Below are positions 1 to 11,334 of a DNA stretch of 64,000 bases, one piece after another. The DNA is taken from contig BQMF02000169.1 of the NCBI GenBank assembly GCA_027922465.2, positions 186,001 through 250,000 of the forward strand, written 5' to 3'. The DNA is from Turritopsis dohrnii. Its lineage: Eukaryota > Cnidaria > Hydrozoa > Anthoathecata > Oceaniidae. The notes beneath the pieces were generated by a model. The model was not told where the DNA came from, searched no databases, and saw only the letters and a list, made by a program, of their open reading frames with translations. Each line of letters opens with the position of its first letter. The first letter of the stretch is position 1. A program made the translations under genes and the position numbers.

Positions 1-124
1 AATATTGACAAATCAGAATCATTTTCACATGGGTGCTTAGGACGTGCGACTGAGTGGTTTTTATCATATCGCAAGCTGTACTCTTCAGGGATTCTGGCCT
101 TTTGGATGTAATGTAAAAGAGGAA

Positions 125-387
125 TTAAAGCCTGGTTCAGACCTGGCGATTACGACGATTATGACGATTACAAAAAATTACTCGTCACAATCGCCAATCG
201 CCATGTGTGAACACTCTCAAGCATTTCATTAGTAATTAGTAAACAATAAGCCCTTTGTGATTTCATCGTCGAAATCGCCTGGTGTTTACGACGATTATGA
301 CAACTACAAAAGTGTTCACATTAGACGATTACGATTATTACACTAAATTTTAATTGTCATAATCACCTGGTCTGAACCAGGCTTTAA
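125..387. mobile_element. TTAA-flanked foldback MITE
   Basis: The ends are inverted copies of AGCCTGGTTCAGACC, and the flanks are TTAA (125-128 and 384-387). A TTAA target duplication with short inverted ends is the known signature of piggyBac-type non-autonomous elements. The interior is AT-rich with CGATTA/GACGATT motifs near both ends and has no convincing coding potential. Confidence 0.7.
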
Positions 388-1126
388 AATTACACGAGTT
401 CATTTTTGAAAAAATGTATGCTACCGTCACATTAGCTCTACACTGAAAATCCATTCAATTATATTCAAATCCATTCAATTACATTCATATCTATTCAATT
501 ATATTCAAATCATTATGGTATTAAGTTTCTGATAATGTAGAATTTTGTTGAGCGTGAAAATATTTCCTTAACATCGAACAATTCTAAAGTCCCCTTCACA
601 CGTTGTTAACTTTTTAGATCTTCAAAGTTTCAATACCATTCGGATCATTTGCCAAATTCTTGAAATTCTTGAAATTCTTGAAATTCTTGAAATTCTTGAA
701 ATTTCTAGAAATTGTCTTAGCTGTAATTCTCTAAACTGAAAGCTTTTTTGTATGTAAAACTATTTTATAACACACTCACGTGACACAGATAACTGAGACG
801 ATCCTAAAACTAAAGTTTTTGTGCTCTTGGAGACGTTCGTTTCAGTGAAAAGTTTCTTAAGTTGGATGAATTTTTGCGGTCCTCAAAAAGTATTAAATGG
901 AATGGTGGAACTGGTGGAATAAGGGCTGACATTAAAAAGTGAGCTTAAAAATGAAGGAGTGTCCTAAGTTTCTGATTGGAGATAACCCTATACTCTTTGC
1001 ATCAATTCGTATTGACACATTTGCTGACGATGGTGTAGGACCAAAGCTGCTTCACAAACAGCAAAATGTGTTGTTTCCCTTTTTCAACCGTCAAAAAAAT
1101 GGCGAAATATTCGCCTTTGTTTTTAG
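388..1126. other. AT-rich stretch upstream of the receptor exon, with simple repeats
   Basis: Holds an imperfect 24-bp repeat (about 447-511) and six copies of the 9-mer CTTGAAATT (654-713). The frame of the first receptor exon stays open from about 939, but that stretch shows no receptor-like motifs and ends at a strong acceptor at 1,126. It is therefore more likely intron than coding. No upstream receptor exon was recognised. Confidence 0.5.
654..713. repeat. 9-bp tandem repeat (CTTGAAATT)n
   Basis: About six near-perfect head-to-tail copies of CTTGAAATT. It is a simple minisatellite with no other visible role. Confidence 0.9.
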
Positions 1127-3795
1127 TGCTGATGAGGACAAAACCTTTGGTGGAAACTTGGATCGATTAAACACACGAGCCATATTGGAGTATACTGGAA
1201 AAACAACATGGTTGGCACCGATCATACTAAAAAGTAAATGCGACATTGACGTAAAATACTTTCCGTTTGATACCCAAAACTGTCCGTTGAAATTTGGCAG
1301 CTGGACATACGACAAGCTTCGTCTTGATTTTCTTCCTGAAAATGCAACAGCTGATTTGAGTAAGTCACCATCCACGGATCTTTAATGTATTTTCATGAAC
1401 TTTATTAAACATTATCTTTTCGCCAGTTGTCAGTGCATTCAATCACTTTTGTCAATTTTATATACTACAAGTAACTTTTGATATTACATCATATATTTCT
1501 ATGTAGGACTTTGAGAGGTTAACATTCGCTAGAGAAGCTCGCAAAGGAAATCATTTTCCTTTTTATGCATGCTCCCGTTAGTTCAAATTTACAACTTAAA
1601 TTTTTAAGTGCGATTTGAAAATATCAGAAGAGGTTTGCTAACCTTTCTTTTGAGTTTCAGATATTGCGAGATAATTTTGAATGTTATTGGACAAATATTT
1701 CTGCTTGCCTTTTACGCAATTAATTATGGTCAAAATCAAACCAGCCATTAAATTATCACATTTTACTGCAGTGAGAATCTTACAAGCTTTATCATGAAAA
1801 CATTGATCACTCATACACACTTTATTTACACATCACTGCAGCTTTCACTTTCACTTTCACTTTCTAGAAAGTTATTCCAAGAATTCTGAGTGGTTATTAA
1901 ATAGCGCCAAAGCTATAAGAACAGAAAAAAAGTATATCTGCTGTCCAGAACTATTTCCTGACGTCACATATCACATCAACATATCCAGACGATCCTTATT
2001 TTATCTATGTAATCTGATTTTCCCGATGACAATTATTGGAATGCTGACTATGCTATCGTTCCTCTTACCAGCCGAATCAGGTAATGATTCTTTTTCTTTT
2101 CTTTTATCAGTCCACATTTGGGCTACTTATTAAATTGTAATAGTCACTCCCAATCCCTAGGTGGGATAAACGTAGCTATCAAGACCTTTGGCATAACAGG
2201 GATGCATTAGAATCTGGCAGCTTCCTTTCACTATACATTTTCTTAAACTTTTGCACGGGTGACGAGCAATAAAACATTAGAAAATGATTGGTTATTAAAG
2301 ACGAAATGTACGGTAACACATGAGATATCATTACCTCAATCGGTGAGGTTCGTTTACATTGAAAACTTTTTGACTTCTTGGTCAGAAAAACCACCATGGT
2401 TAGTGGCAAAATAATTTTAAAAGCATTTTTGTAAAGTTGGTTTTTCGTGGAAAAGAAAAGAAATAATACAAAAAATCTGATTAGTTTAAAAGAACAAAAG
2501 AATAATTAGTGAAAGAACCAATGGCGTTCTTTCTCTAGTATTCAACTGCTCACTTTCTTTTCGCGAAAATATTTTCCGGAAGTTGAAAACGATTGTATCC
2601 CAACAGCTGCAACTTTTTTGCAATTTTCCGGGAAACAGAAATTACGTAAGAGATGGAAACGTATTGTTTTCTGATTTGTATTTGTATTGGTTTGTTTTGC
2701 GTACTGATTTTTTTTAGTTCTTTTGAGTACTGAGATGAAACAACAAACAGGGAGACAGTCGGAACAAGGGTTCATGACTATAGAAGAATCCATATGACAA
2801 AGAATTTCTGATTTTATTGAACTTTGCACAGATTATCAGATTTGAAAAGATCTTTTGGTGTTTGGAAACTAATTGATTGATTGATTCTTTCTTCGAAACC
2901 ATCTTCATCTGTGAACTCTAAGTCTAATTATAAACTTGGAAAGTTGTATTTCAAGTTTTTTTCTCCTCATTATTCTTTCTGAGTTAGTGACATACTTTTT
3001 TCCCAATCTGCAGGTGAGCGTGTTTCACTAGCAATCACCCTTTTGTTGGCGATGACTGTTTTTATGTTGGTGGTCGCAGACATCATTCCTGCCACTAGTG
3101 ACGTCATACCGTTAGTCGGGATGTTTTTCAGTGCATCCATGATAGAAATGGTCGTCATGATTGTGGTATTGTGTTATATTATGCGGTTACATCATAAAGA
3201 CTCGGATGACCCGCCCATGTCTCTATGGATGAGAAGGTGGGTGTTTAAAACACGGTATTGGTGCAAATTAGCGCATTACTTGATGAAAATGCTGACCCAA
3301 TGCTTATATTTTAGATTTGTTTTGAATTGGCTTTCTTACAAAGTCAAAATTCGAGTTCAAAAAGACAACGATGCAGAGGAAACCAAGTCAAAGCTATTCT
3401 CCCTGAATCCATTTAAGAAGGAATCGCCTATGCTTCTCAACAACCAAGAAAACATGCAAACAGTATTTTTGCAAAAGATGAAAGCACAAAATGCTACTGA
3501 AGTAACGTGGGATAAAACGAACAAATCCACTGTGACAGCAATCCATAACAAAACTCACATCGAGCCCAACGGACATTTTGTCGGTTTGAAAAAACCGACC
3601 GATTCGGAACTTTTGCTGATGAAGTTGGATGTGTTGGTTGAAAAAGTGAAGACTATGGAGGAAGAGGATGAAATCAAGACTGAATGGAGAATCGTTGCTA
3701 TGACGATCGATCGTTGTTTGTTGGTCTTTTTTGCTACGGTGTTTGTGATAACATTGTTTGGGTGTTTTTTAACGGCACCAGGATATGTCCCGTAA
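1127..3795 (+). CDS. Nicotinic-type Cys-loop receptor subunit, 3' exons
   Basis: Exons 1,127-1,359, 1,868-2,080 and 3,014-3,795 join in consistent phases (1 and 1) at GT-AG sites and end at TAA. Exon one carries the disulfide loop CDIDVKYFPFDTQNC followed by FGSWTYD. Exon two carries the vicinal cysteine pair in YICCPELFPDVTY, the mark of alpha-type subunits that bind agonist, and most of M1. Exon three begins at the GER motif before M2, then has M2 (LAITLLLAMTVFMLVVADII), M3, a cytoplasmic loop of about 160 residues and a C-terminal M4. The GER glutamate suggests a cation channel. Signal peptide and early ligand-binding exons are missing: they lie before the window or the locus is truncated. 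An ATG at 951 is in frame, but the 951-1,126 stretch does not resemble the family. By family it is a plasma-membrane pentameric acetylcholine-gated channel subunit; ligand is inferred. Confidence 0.9.
1360..1867 (+). other. Receptor intron
   Basis: Starts GTAAGT and ends in a pyrimidine-rich acceptor that includes a (TTTCAC)4 microsatellite directly before TAG. No coding content seen. Confidence 0.8.
2081..3013 (+). other. Receptor intron
   Basis: Starts GTAATG and ends in CTGCAG, separating M1 from M2 in phase 1. Open frames inside it on the minus strand look like chance. Confidence 0.8.
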
Positions 3796-3838
3796 ATTGC
3801 ATCTGGGTATGTCCCGTAAATCTCACCTGAGTACGTCA
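3780..3838 (+). repeat. Short tandem duplication across the receptor stop codon
   Basis: The block GGATATGTCCCGTAAAT that contains the stop recurs as GGTATGTCCCGTAAAT about 27 bp on, with a weaker third copy. The duplication lies in the 3' end and does not alter the coding region, because the first copy already holds the TAA. Confidence 0.7.
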
Positions 3839-4800
3839 CCTTATGCAAGGTTGAACTGATTTTAAGAGGGGAAGAGATTTTATAGTCGTTGAACCCCGTA
3901 CATACTACGATATTTTAGTATAGGAATAGTTAATAACGAATATAAATCGAATTCCCTGTTTACACTTCGCAAAAGTTGAAATCATTTCAATATATAATTT
4001 CAGATGAAACACCAATTTAATGCTAGACTATCCTGGCCCGGCTCGTTTTGATGTAGTGTATCACTTAATGCGTTATTCAGCAAATAGATAATCATAGTGA
4101 CATTTTGAACATGAAATTGGAAGAGGTGCTTAAAATATTATCAAATCAGTTAAAATTCGATACATCAGAAGATTGTTTTTTTACCGATTTCTGTATAATT
4201 ATTGTGAGGTTTTTCATATTACGATTATTTTCTTAATTTTTTCTTAATATCTTACTATTAATGTAGTACTTGCGCATATGGATCTACCATTATGATTTAC
4301 CTGCTCGACCCCTAATTTGGACCCAATAAAACCCCAATAATAATAAAATCTCCAATAAAATCCTAAGACGTTAGGGATACGTCTTAAAATGTTTCAAATA
4401 TTATTAGTGGTATTTAAGTAGTTTTAAGAATGTATTTATGAAAATGTTTAATACCAATATTTTTAAATTGTACTTTTCCACCAGCGAGTATCAAATGTAC
4501 AAAAAGTTACTGGTACCAATTTAAGGGCACAAATAGTTGCTAAAACCACCACTCCACCCACCCTCACCTCCACCCATTGTCAAATTGATGCAATTTTGCG
4601 TAATTGTATGTTGGTATCCCAGTAGACAAATTTTGAAAAAATTCGCTGTGACTCTTCATATTTGTTTGTTCGTTGAAATTATTATACTATTTAGGTATTT
4701 TCCTAAGCTTTTAAAAGAATTTTCAAAAGGTGTTTCGTACTGAACTGCCTGCTTCTAGTAAATAAGTAACTAGTCTAATTGCTGGTTGTGGACATCATAC
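3796..4800. other. Receptor 3' region and intergenic DNA
   Basis: AT-rich. Possible poly(A) signals AATAAA cluster at 4,325-4,360, about 530 bp after the stop. Nothing else recognised. Confidence 0.4.
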
Positions 4801-4834
4801 GTGCAGGGTGGCAAAAGAAGTACACTGTGGTAAA

Positions 4835-4905
4835 ATTTTCTAAGTACATTGTGTCAAACGCTTTCGATAAATCAATGAAAACAAGTTTTCCTTGAACTTC
4901 AAATC
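4835..4905 (-). pseudogene. Reverse transcriptase relic (motif A)
   Basis: On the minus strand this short stretch reads KLVFIDLSKAFDT, the classic motif A of non-LTR reverse transcriptases with its catalytic Asp. No other RT motif is readable around it, so it is a small decayed LINE fragment. Confidence 0.55.
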
Positions 4906-5389
4906 AACTTTTCAACAAAAAGGTGATTTCACATGCTCTAAACTAGGTAACTAATTAGTTGTTTCAAAGACCATAACTAGTATCATATTAAAGAACACTA
5001 TCATGATTAGTCAATATACTGTGGAGTTCTGCAGGCATCAACATCATTCAATGTCTAATACAGAACCATGAAGCTTCGTTTTGTTTGTTTAATTAGTAAT
5101 GCTGCTGTTTTCATTATTCCATATTTCATTGGCTGGAGCAAAGATTCATTTCCCTTGACATGTTTTTTTCAATTTCCGCGCTTTTAAGCGTAGGAAATTG
5201 TTTGGTTTACACATTGTATCTATCTATCAATCTGTGTCACAGTTTTTTGCCGCTTTCGGAAAGTCCGATCGGATTTCGGAATGTTTGTTTATTCAGAATA
5301 GTTAAATGACAGACCCAAAACTCTATGCTAAATGTTACAAAGGGCCACTTTTAATATTAATTCATAAAAATATTAACATTTTTATACCT

Positions 5390-5760
5390 GACAGTCATTT
5401 TTTCGGACTTGACTAAAATTGGACAATTTGGGCCAAATTTGGACCAAATTTAGAAAGTTCTTCAAATTTAACAAAATTTTGCACAGATCGCATTTGAAAG
5501 GTGCTGGTGTTGAATTTGCCAGTTATTTTGTCAGATTTGACTAAAGTTGGACAATTTGGGCCAAATTTGGACGAAATTTCGAAAAATCTTCAATTTTCAT
5601 GAAAGTTTGTACAAAGCACAGATGAAAGATGTGGATTTTGAATTTGCCAGTCATTTTGTTAGATTTGACCATAATTTAGCAATCGGTAATGTTGTATTTT
5701 TGAGACTAGATATGTATCTTTGTGTTATGTCCTGAGGTCTTCAAGCCAAGGGCTTCTTGT
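5390..5760 (+). repeat. About 120-bp tandem array, three units with a unique tail
   Basis: Three imperfect units share GACTAAAATTGGACAATTTG and GGCCAAATTTGGAC. The block ends in a tail with TTGTGTTATGTCCTGAGG and CTTCAAGCCAAG. The same units and tail recur near 14.2-15.05 kb, so this is a dispersed element rather than a local satellite. Confidence 0.8.
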
Positions 5761-6700
5761 ATACCTTTGAAATACTTTTACAGGTTATTTTAACCGTTGA
5801 AAACTATCTAATTCAGTCTTTAAAATTTTTATTATCAAGTCCGTAAAATACAGAGCACGTGAAACACTTTCCAACCGATTCTGTTTATGTTTTGAGGAAG
5901 TTGTTGAAGTAGCTTCGTAGAATCTTTGAAGAAGAATTTTGAGACTTCTTTCATGTCTTTATCTATTATTGCAAACAAAATATTATCATAAGAACATTCC
6001 TTATAGAGGAGATACTGACGTTTAGCTGACTGTGGGAAAAATTGTTATAAAGAAAAAAGTAAACAAATGAAATTGTCATAAGGCACGAATTATATACTTC
6101 ACTTGTTAGTGAATTGATCCATCTGTCCACTCACTGATACAAACCGAAAGTATAAACATCATGCGCAAGATATTGGTGAACTGTTTTTCTGGCCCCGAAA
6201 CATCATAGTGAATTGCAAAGTGGTCAAGATTAAGTTAAATAAATTAAAGAAGGGAATAATTTGTATCAAATTATCAAATTATTAGTCAGTGTACAAGTCT
6301 TCAATCCATACGGCTTCTTTTTTCAAGTGATTTTGGTTCATTTCCATCAAATATCATTTTATTCTCCATGTGAACCACAAGTTATATTTTGGGAATTGTG
6401 GTAGACCTGTTCTCACATAAGCAGCAAGAAAAAAATGGATAGTCATTCAGATATCTTGAAAATTAGGCTAAAGCAAGTTCCTCTAGGCCTGATGCGGAAA
6501 TTGTTCAAGCCATGAGGCTTCTAGTTTGAATTTATTTTCCCTGTGAAACTTTTGGCAAGGCCTCGAAATTGAGACATTATCTGATCTTAAACTAAAGATC
6601 TTCCTCAAAGAAGATTCTCCAATATCGAATCTATGAATCGTGATCTGTTGATGTCCATTTTCTATCAGGTCGTTAATTCTAATGCTTCAGCTAAAAACTA
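5761..6700. other. Intergenic, no gene seen
   Basis: AT-rich DNA between a tandem-array element and the toxin-like exon relic. I looked on the minus strand for later exons of the aerolysin-like gene and did not find any. Confidence 0.4.
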
Positions 6701-6711
6701 TTTATGCTTTT

Positions 6712-6948
6712 ACCACATCTAAATTCTGCATTCTTCGTGTTTCCATCGTCACCTCTCCAGAATAGCGGACAGTCAGCAAGACCAATAGCATACAATCCAT
6801 CACCTTGTGGTTTAATCTTATCTCCAACACCATGACCAAGTCGAAATTCTCCATTTTTTACATTTTCCGAATCACCTTAGCCATAAATTAGCCTTTGAAT
6901 CAATGGCAAGGATCAATGCAATATTTTTGCCGTTGCCAATGAACGAGT
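6712..6948 (-). pseudogene. Decayed copy of exon 2 of the aerolysin-like gene
   Basis: The minus strand matches the second exon of the gene at 20.1-21.9 kb in order and content. It has a YR(I/L)G start, a GDKIKPQGDGLYAIG block like the intact gene's KLWIKPQGDGLFAIG, a DCPLFW block and an FRCG end. The upstream part is broken by a frameshift and a stop near 6,880-6,890, and no partner exons were found within 1 kb on either side. It is a partial duplicate with no evidence of function. Exons lost by divergence or moved elsewhere cannot be excluded. Confidence 0.7.
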
Positions 6949-7253
6949 ACCTAAACGATAGTGTCAAATACTATTCCAATTCTAGCAAATTACGTAACAT
7001 TATTTTGTTTTCATGCTAAAATCCAACCTTCTGGAACAAAGTTACCTAAATGTTAGTAGCTTTTGTCAGCTTCTGCTCGAAAGAAGTTCAATTAAAATTA
7101 GAGCAGTCCTCTACGTATCCTGCGGCAGTAAGTCTAACGAATGTTCCCAACCGGCGGATAAGAAGAGAAAATCATTACGGATAGAACCAGAAAGACTTAA
7201 ATCTTCATTTTTATAACTCATTATTCAGTTTTTAACGACAAATGGAGTAACGC

Positions 7254-7445
7254 TAAGACTATGTTCACACGTTTCGGATAGCTTTTGTTCCGACATCGGA
7301 ACGAAATCATTTCACTTTTTGCAGCGGAACGGAATCATTTCAATTTTAATAACGGATAACTTCGGAACAATGTGAACGAAACGTCTATCCGGTATGGAAA
7401 TTGTTCCGAAATGATATCTATCCGATACATGTGAACATGGTCTAA
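7254..7445. mobile_element. Small foldback MITE
   Basis: Inverted ends of about 26 bp run from GACTATGTTCACACGTTTCG inward, matched by the complement of CGATACATGTGAACATGGTC. The flanks are TAA on both sides, a 3-bp duplication of the kind seen with PIF/Harbinger elements. There is no ORF. Confidence 0.7.
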
Positions 7446-7970
7446 ATGTAGTAAAAATCAATGATAAATGTAGTAATTTCGTTTAAATATAGTAAACCTA
7501 CGACAAACGTAGTAAACTCTTTGAACGTTGAAATGAGACATAATTAGGATAAACACGTGAAAGTCTTCAATAGGTAACTTTTCAAGGGCTATCAGGTGGC
7601 CATTTAATAGAACCCAAAACGCGCATGTGCTGTGAAACACCCTGATATGACCTAAATGAGCCATAATTGGGAAAAACACATTAAGATCCTCGCCAAGTAA
7701 CCTTTCCGGTCAGGTGGCTGCTTCATAAGCCTGGAATTCGCACACGCGCAGTAAGAGACTGGCAATACAAGCAAAATGGGTCATAATTAGGGTAAAACAT
7801 ATGAACGTCTTCATCAAGTAGCTTTGTGAGGGCTGTTAAGTGGCCATAAAATTAAACCCAAAATCGCGCATGTGCTTGGTCTAATTATGGCTCATTTCAA
7901 CATTTAAAGGGTTTATTGTACTTGATGTAGGTTTACTATATTTATCGGAGTTACTACATTTGTCGGTGTA
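7446..7970. mobile_element. Foldback element with three internal tandem units
   Basis: Outer arms of GTAGTAA / ATATAGTAAACC type are inverted relative to each other (about 7,460-7,530 and 7,900-7,965). Between them lie three diverged units of about 120 bp starting near 7,538, 7,656 and 7,780. Each has a CATAATTrGG start, a GTGGCC-like middle and a CGCGCATGTGC-like end. Confidence 0.6.
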
Positions 7971-8229
7971 ACATCGTTTCGTTGAAAGTTTGTTAAATTT
8001 ATAAAAGGTTGAAACCTGCATGTATCTAAAAGGAAATTCTGCAAAATCCTCTCTCTCAGTCAATAAAAACAAAAGCGTTCCTTAGTATTCGAAATGATGT
8101 AAACATTTTGATGAGTTTTTCATTTATTCATTTATTTAGATGATCCACACATCTAAAATGTATTCAATCAAAAATAACAAAAAAACAACAAACCATCACA
8201 TATTGGATCTGTCACCAATGCTCTCTGTC

Positions 8230-10110
8230 TGAATTGCCTTTTCACAAACAAAGACATCTTCGAAAAAAGGCTCATCAAACACAAAACATTGAAGATTGGC
8301 AACTATTCCGAAATATTCGCAATCATCTCAAAACTAAATACACCTTTCCCGAATTTCTGTTTAAACACCATGTTATGGCCTAGCTTCTAAGTTTCGCCTC
8401 GTTTCTATGTTCTTTATTGTTTTTCTAATTGCATAATGTTCTCAGTAAGTAATAGTTACTCGTTTTTTCAGTTCCCCAGTGGAATAATTAGAAGTAATTA
8501 AGAGTTTGAAAAAGAGGCCAAACTTAGAGGCTAGGCTATAACACGGTGTTTAAACAGAAATTCGGGAAAGGTCTATTTAAAGAAGCGAAGCGGTCCTTCT
8601 ACAGAAAAGCCTTATTAACGCGCAGACCTAAAGATGTTTGGAATATCATCAACCGCATCTTGAAACCAAATAATAAAGTAATTGATCACAATGTAGAAGA
8701 GCTAAACAAGCACTACAATACTGTTGCAGCACAACTCACAAATACAAAACCCAAACCAGTGAAGATCTCCATTGATACATCGATACCCTGAAAAAGAGCG
8801 ATGGTGCACACTTTCGTCTCAAGAAAACAACCTACTACGAAGTCAGGACAGCCTTCAACAAGATCAGAAATGACTGCTCCACAGGATATGATAACATCCC
8901 CATAAACCTCCTTAAACCTCTAGGCAACAAAATCATATCACCACCAACCCACATTATCAATGGCTTCATTGAACACAATACATTTTCTGAAGACTGGACA
9001 GTTGCAAAAATCTGTCCCATACCAAAAGTCAAATCACCTTCCCAAGCTTCTGATTATCGCCCCATATCAATTCTTCCCGTCCTATCTAAAGTTTTCGAAA
9101 GAGTCGTTCTTCTCCAATTAGTTGACCGTGTTGAAAATCTATACCAATCAACACAACATGGCTTTCGGAAATCTAGATCGACCATTACCTGTTTAATGAT
9201 GCTAAGAGATGAAATATATAGGGAGAAGTCACAATCGCAGTCTTTGCTGAGTATTCCAAAGCTTTCGACACGATTGATTACAAAACTCTTCTCTCTAAAT
9301 TACACCAGCTAAATTTCTCTAAACTATTTCTACACTGAATGACAGAATACCTTACCAACCGTCCACATTATGTACAAGTCGATGATAAATCATCAACCTT
9401 ACAAACCGGTCGTTTTGGAATCCCAAAGGCTCAATTCTTGGCCCTACTCTATTTAATCTTTATGTGATCGACATGCCCAAATATCTTCGAACGTCCGATT
9501 CCCTTCAATATGCTGATGACACTGCTCTTTACGTCATTGCAAACCAGCCAACCTAACCCATAAAGCTACGGAAATAACCTCTGATCTCATGAATCTAAAA
9601 AGTTGGTCAAATGCTTCAAACTTGGTCTTCAATAACAATAAAACCAAAACGATGCTATTTAGCACCAAACAACTATCACGTCTACACCATCTCAACACAA
9701 AAAACATGATTGTATGTGATGGCCAAGAACTTACATCAACAACAAGTCTGAAAGTTCTTGGTGTCACCTTCAATGAACACCTAGAATGGAAAGAACATAT
9801 AAACAACACCATCCGTAGCTATTACGCCACATTGAAATTGCTAAGGCTGCTGAAACGACTGAAGCCCTACAAATTAAAGAATCAACTAGTAAACGCACTA
9901 ATCCTATCTAAACTTGATTATGGGAATTCCATCTACATCGGAACGACACCTCTTTATCTAATCAAACGACAGCTAAAAGTTCAAAACGCTGCTGCTGGTT
10001 TTGTATTCGGTAGATACGGCACTATTGATGATGTTACCAAACTATCTTGGTTACCAATTCTAGAAAGATACGAATATGCTATTGACATGCTCACCAAACA
10101 TTCCCTGTAA
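8230..10110 (+). pseudogene. Non-LTR retrotransposon ORF2 relic (CR1/L2/Jockey-like)
   Basis: Reverse-transcriptase motifs appear in order but in different frames with stops: DWQLFRNIRNH (about 8,297), GYDNIPINLLK (about 8,888), DYRPISILPVLSKVFERV (about 9,052), YSKAFDTID (about 9,254), a [12 protein letters not shown] block (about 9,430) and [10 protein letters not shown] (about 9,508). The thumb and C-terminal part is open from 9,589 to a stop at 10,110. It is cut by a foldback insertion at 8,342-8,572. Clearly dead; no poly(A) tail or target duplication found. Confidence 0.85.
8335..8575. mobile_element. Foldback insertion inside the LINE relic
   Basis: ACCTTTCCCGAATTTCTGTT at 8,342 and its complement ending at 8,572 form arms of about 65 bp around a spacer of about 95 bp. 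LINE coding sequence resumes on both sides (RNIRNHLK before, KEAKRSFYRKAL after), which shows that it is an insertion. Confidence 0.7.
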
Positions 10111-10599
10111 CATCAATTTGTTATTTGAAATATATACAAATTAAACACAACATAGCAGTATCTTCTGTCTTTCTTGTCCTCTTTATGGTATTGTAATTTC
10201 AATAAGATTCACACAAACGCGGCTACACGTTCTTTTTTTATATAGGCAACACTAGTAAATTTTCTCAAAATGTTAAGCAACAGTACTACAAGGATCATAT
10301 ATAAATCAGCAACATGAAATTTTAAAATCATGCAGCACTAGGATAGTTACAACACATTTCTTTAAATTGTTACACTAGGTGGTTACACTAGGTTGCAGTA
10401 CTATGTCCTAGACTTTGTATTTAGATACTTAAGCTTGCACAATGACATTCAAGATTGAAAATACGACTATATGTCTACTATACGACTATATGTCTACTAT
10501 ACGACTATATATGTTGCGACAAATCGAACAGTTATTGTGCACACATCTGTTGTCAAGGAAACATAATGCACCATTAATTGCTGAATAATTATTGCGGTA
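10111..10599. other. Intergenic DNA with a short tandem repeat
   Basis: AT-rich. A 20-bp unit (TACGACTATATGTCTACTA) repeats about 2.5 times at 10,462-10,512. No gene seen. Confidence 0.5.
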
Positions 10600-10990
10600 T
10601 CATTACTTGGATAAGAACCGCATTAACAAGTAAAACCGATGCTCAGATAAAGATGTTGCTTCTATCCAGGCTCGAAATGAAATTAATGAGTCGCATATAA
10701 GAACTTAATTTGGTCCTTCACAGATCTCTGGTACAATAAAATCAAGAGAAAACAATGTAATTCCACAAAACACTTGGCTAGCTAACCATACAATATGTAT
10801 AATATTATATTATCTTATAATATGCTCACACAATCAAATTTGTGAAGAGATTTATTAAGGAACAAAAATAAACAAAACTGCTAGGGATATTTTCAATACT
10901 ACAGTGTGTATTAAAGTTGCTTTGGGGTTAGGCAGAAAAGAAACTAACTATCAAAATGTAATCAACAGCTCATGAATTTGGATATCAAAG
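10600..10990 (+). repeat. Partial diverged copy of long repeat family A
   Basis: Shares ordered short blocks with 25.3-25.8 kb and 32.1-32.7 kb, such as GATGCTCAGATAAA-like, CAATCAAATTTGTG and AACTATCAAAATGTAATCA-like strings. It may continue into the copy that starts at 11,335. Confidence 0.5.
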
Positions 10991-11334
10991 TTTTATTTGA
11001 CATCACCACGCCAGTTACTGTTTTGGATGGAGAAAATTTTGGTATTTTTTTAAAGAATTCAATCCACCCAAAAAGTTAGTATAATAACAATTCAGGATAC
11101 TTTGTTTCGTTTAAACTATTTTCTTAAAGCAAATGAAAGATAGGTCTCGCTATGTATCATAATCAAATAAATAATTAGTCTTTCAACTTATTGGCTTTTG
11201 GTTCTGTAAATTACGGGAAACGGGAAAATTTGCCTGAAAGCCATACTTTGAAAATTTTTTTGCTCGCGCATTCAAGGTATTATCTGACCGAATTCTACTT
11301 GGGAAATCTGATGTAAGTGAGCCAAATTGCACTT

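Noticed and set aside
939..1126. In-frame open stretch before the first receptor exon
   Set aside because: It lacks the tryptophan and loop motifs of the ligand-binding domain, and a pyrimidine-rich acceptor sits at 1,126, where Cys-loop genes often have a junction. Treated as intron.
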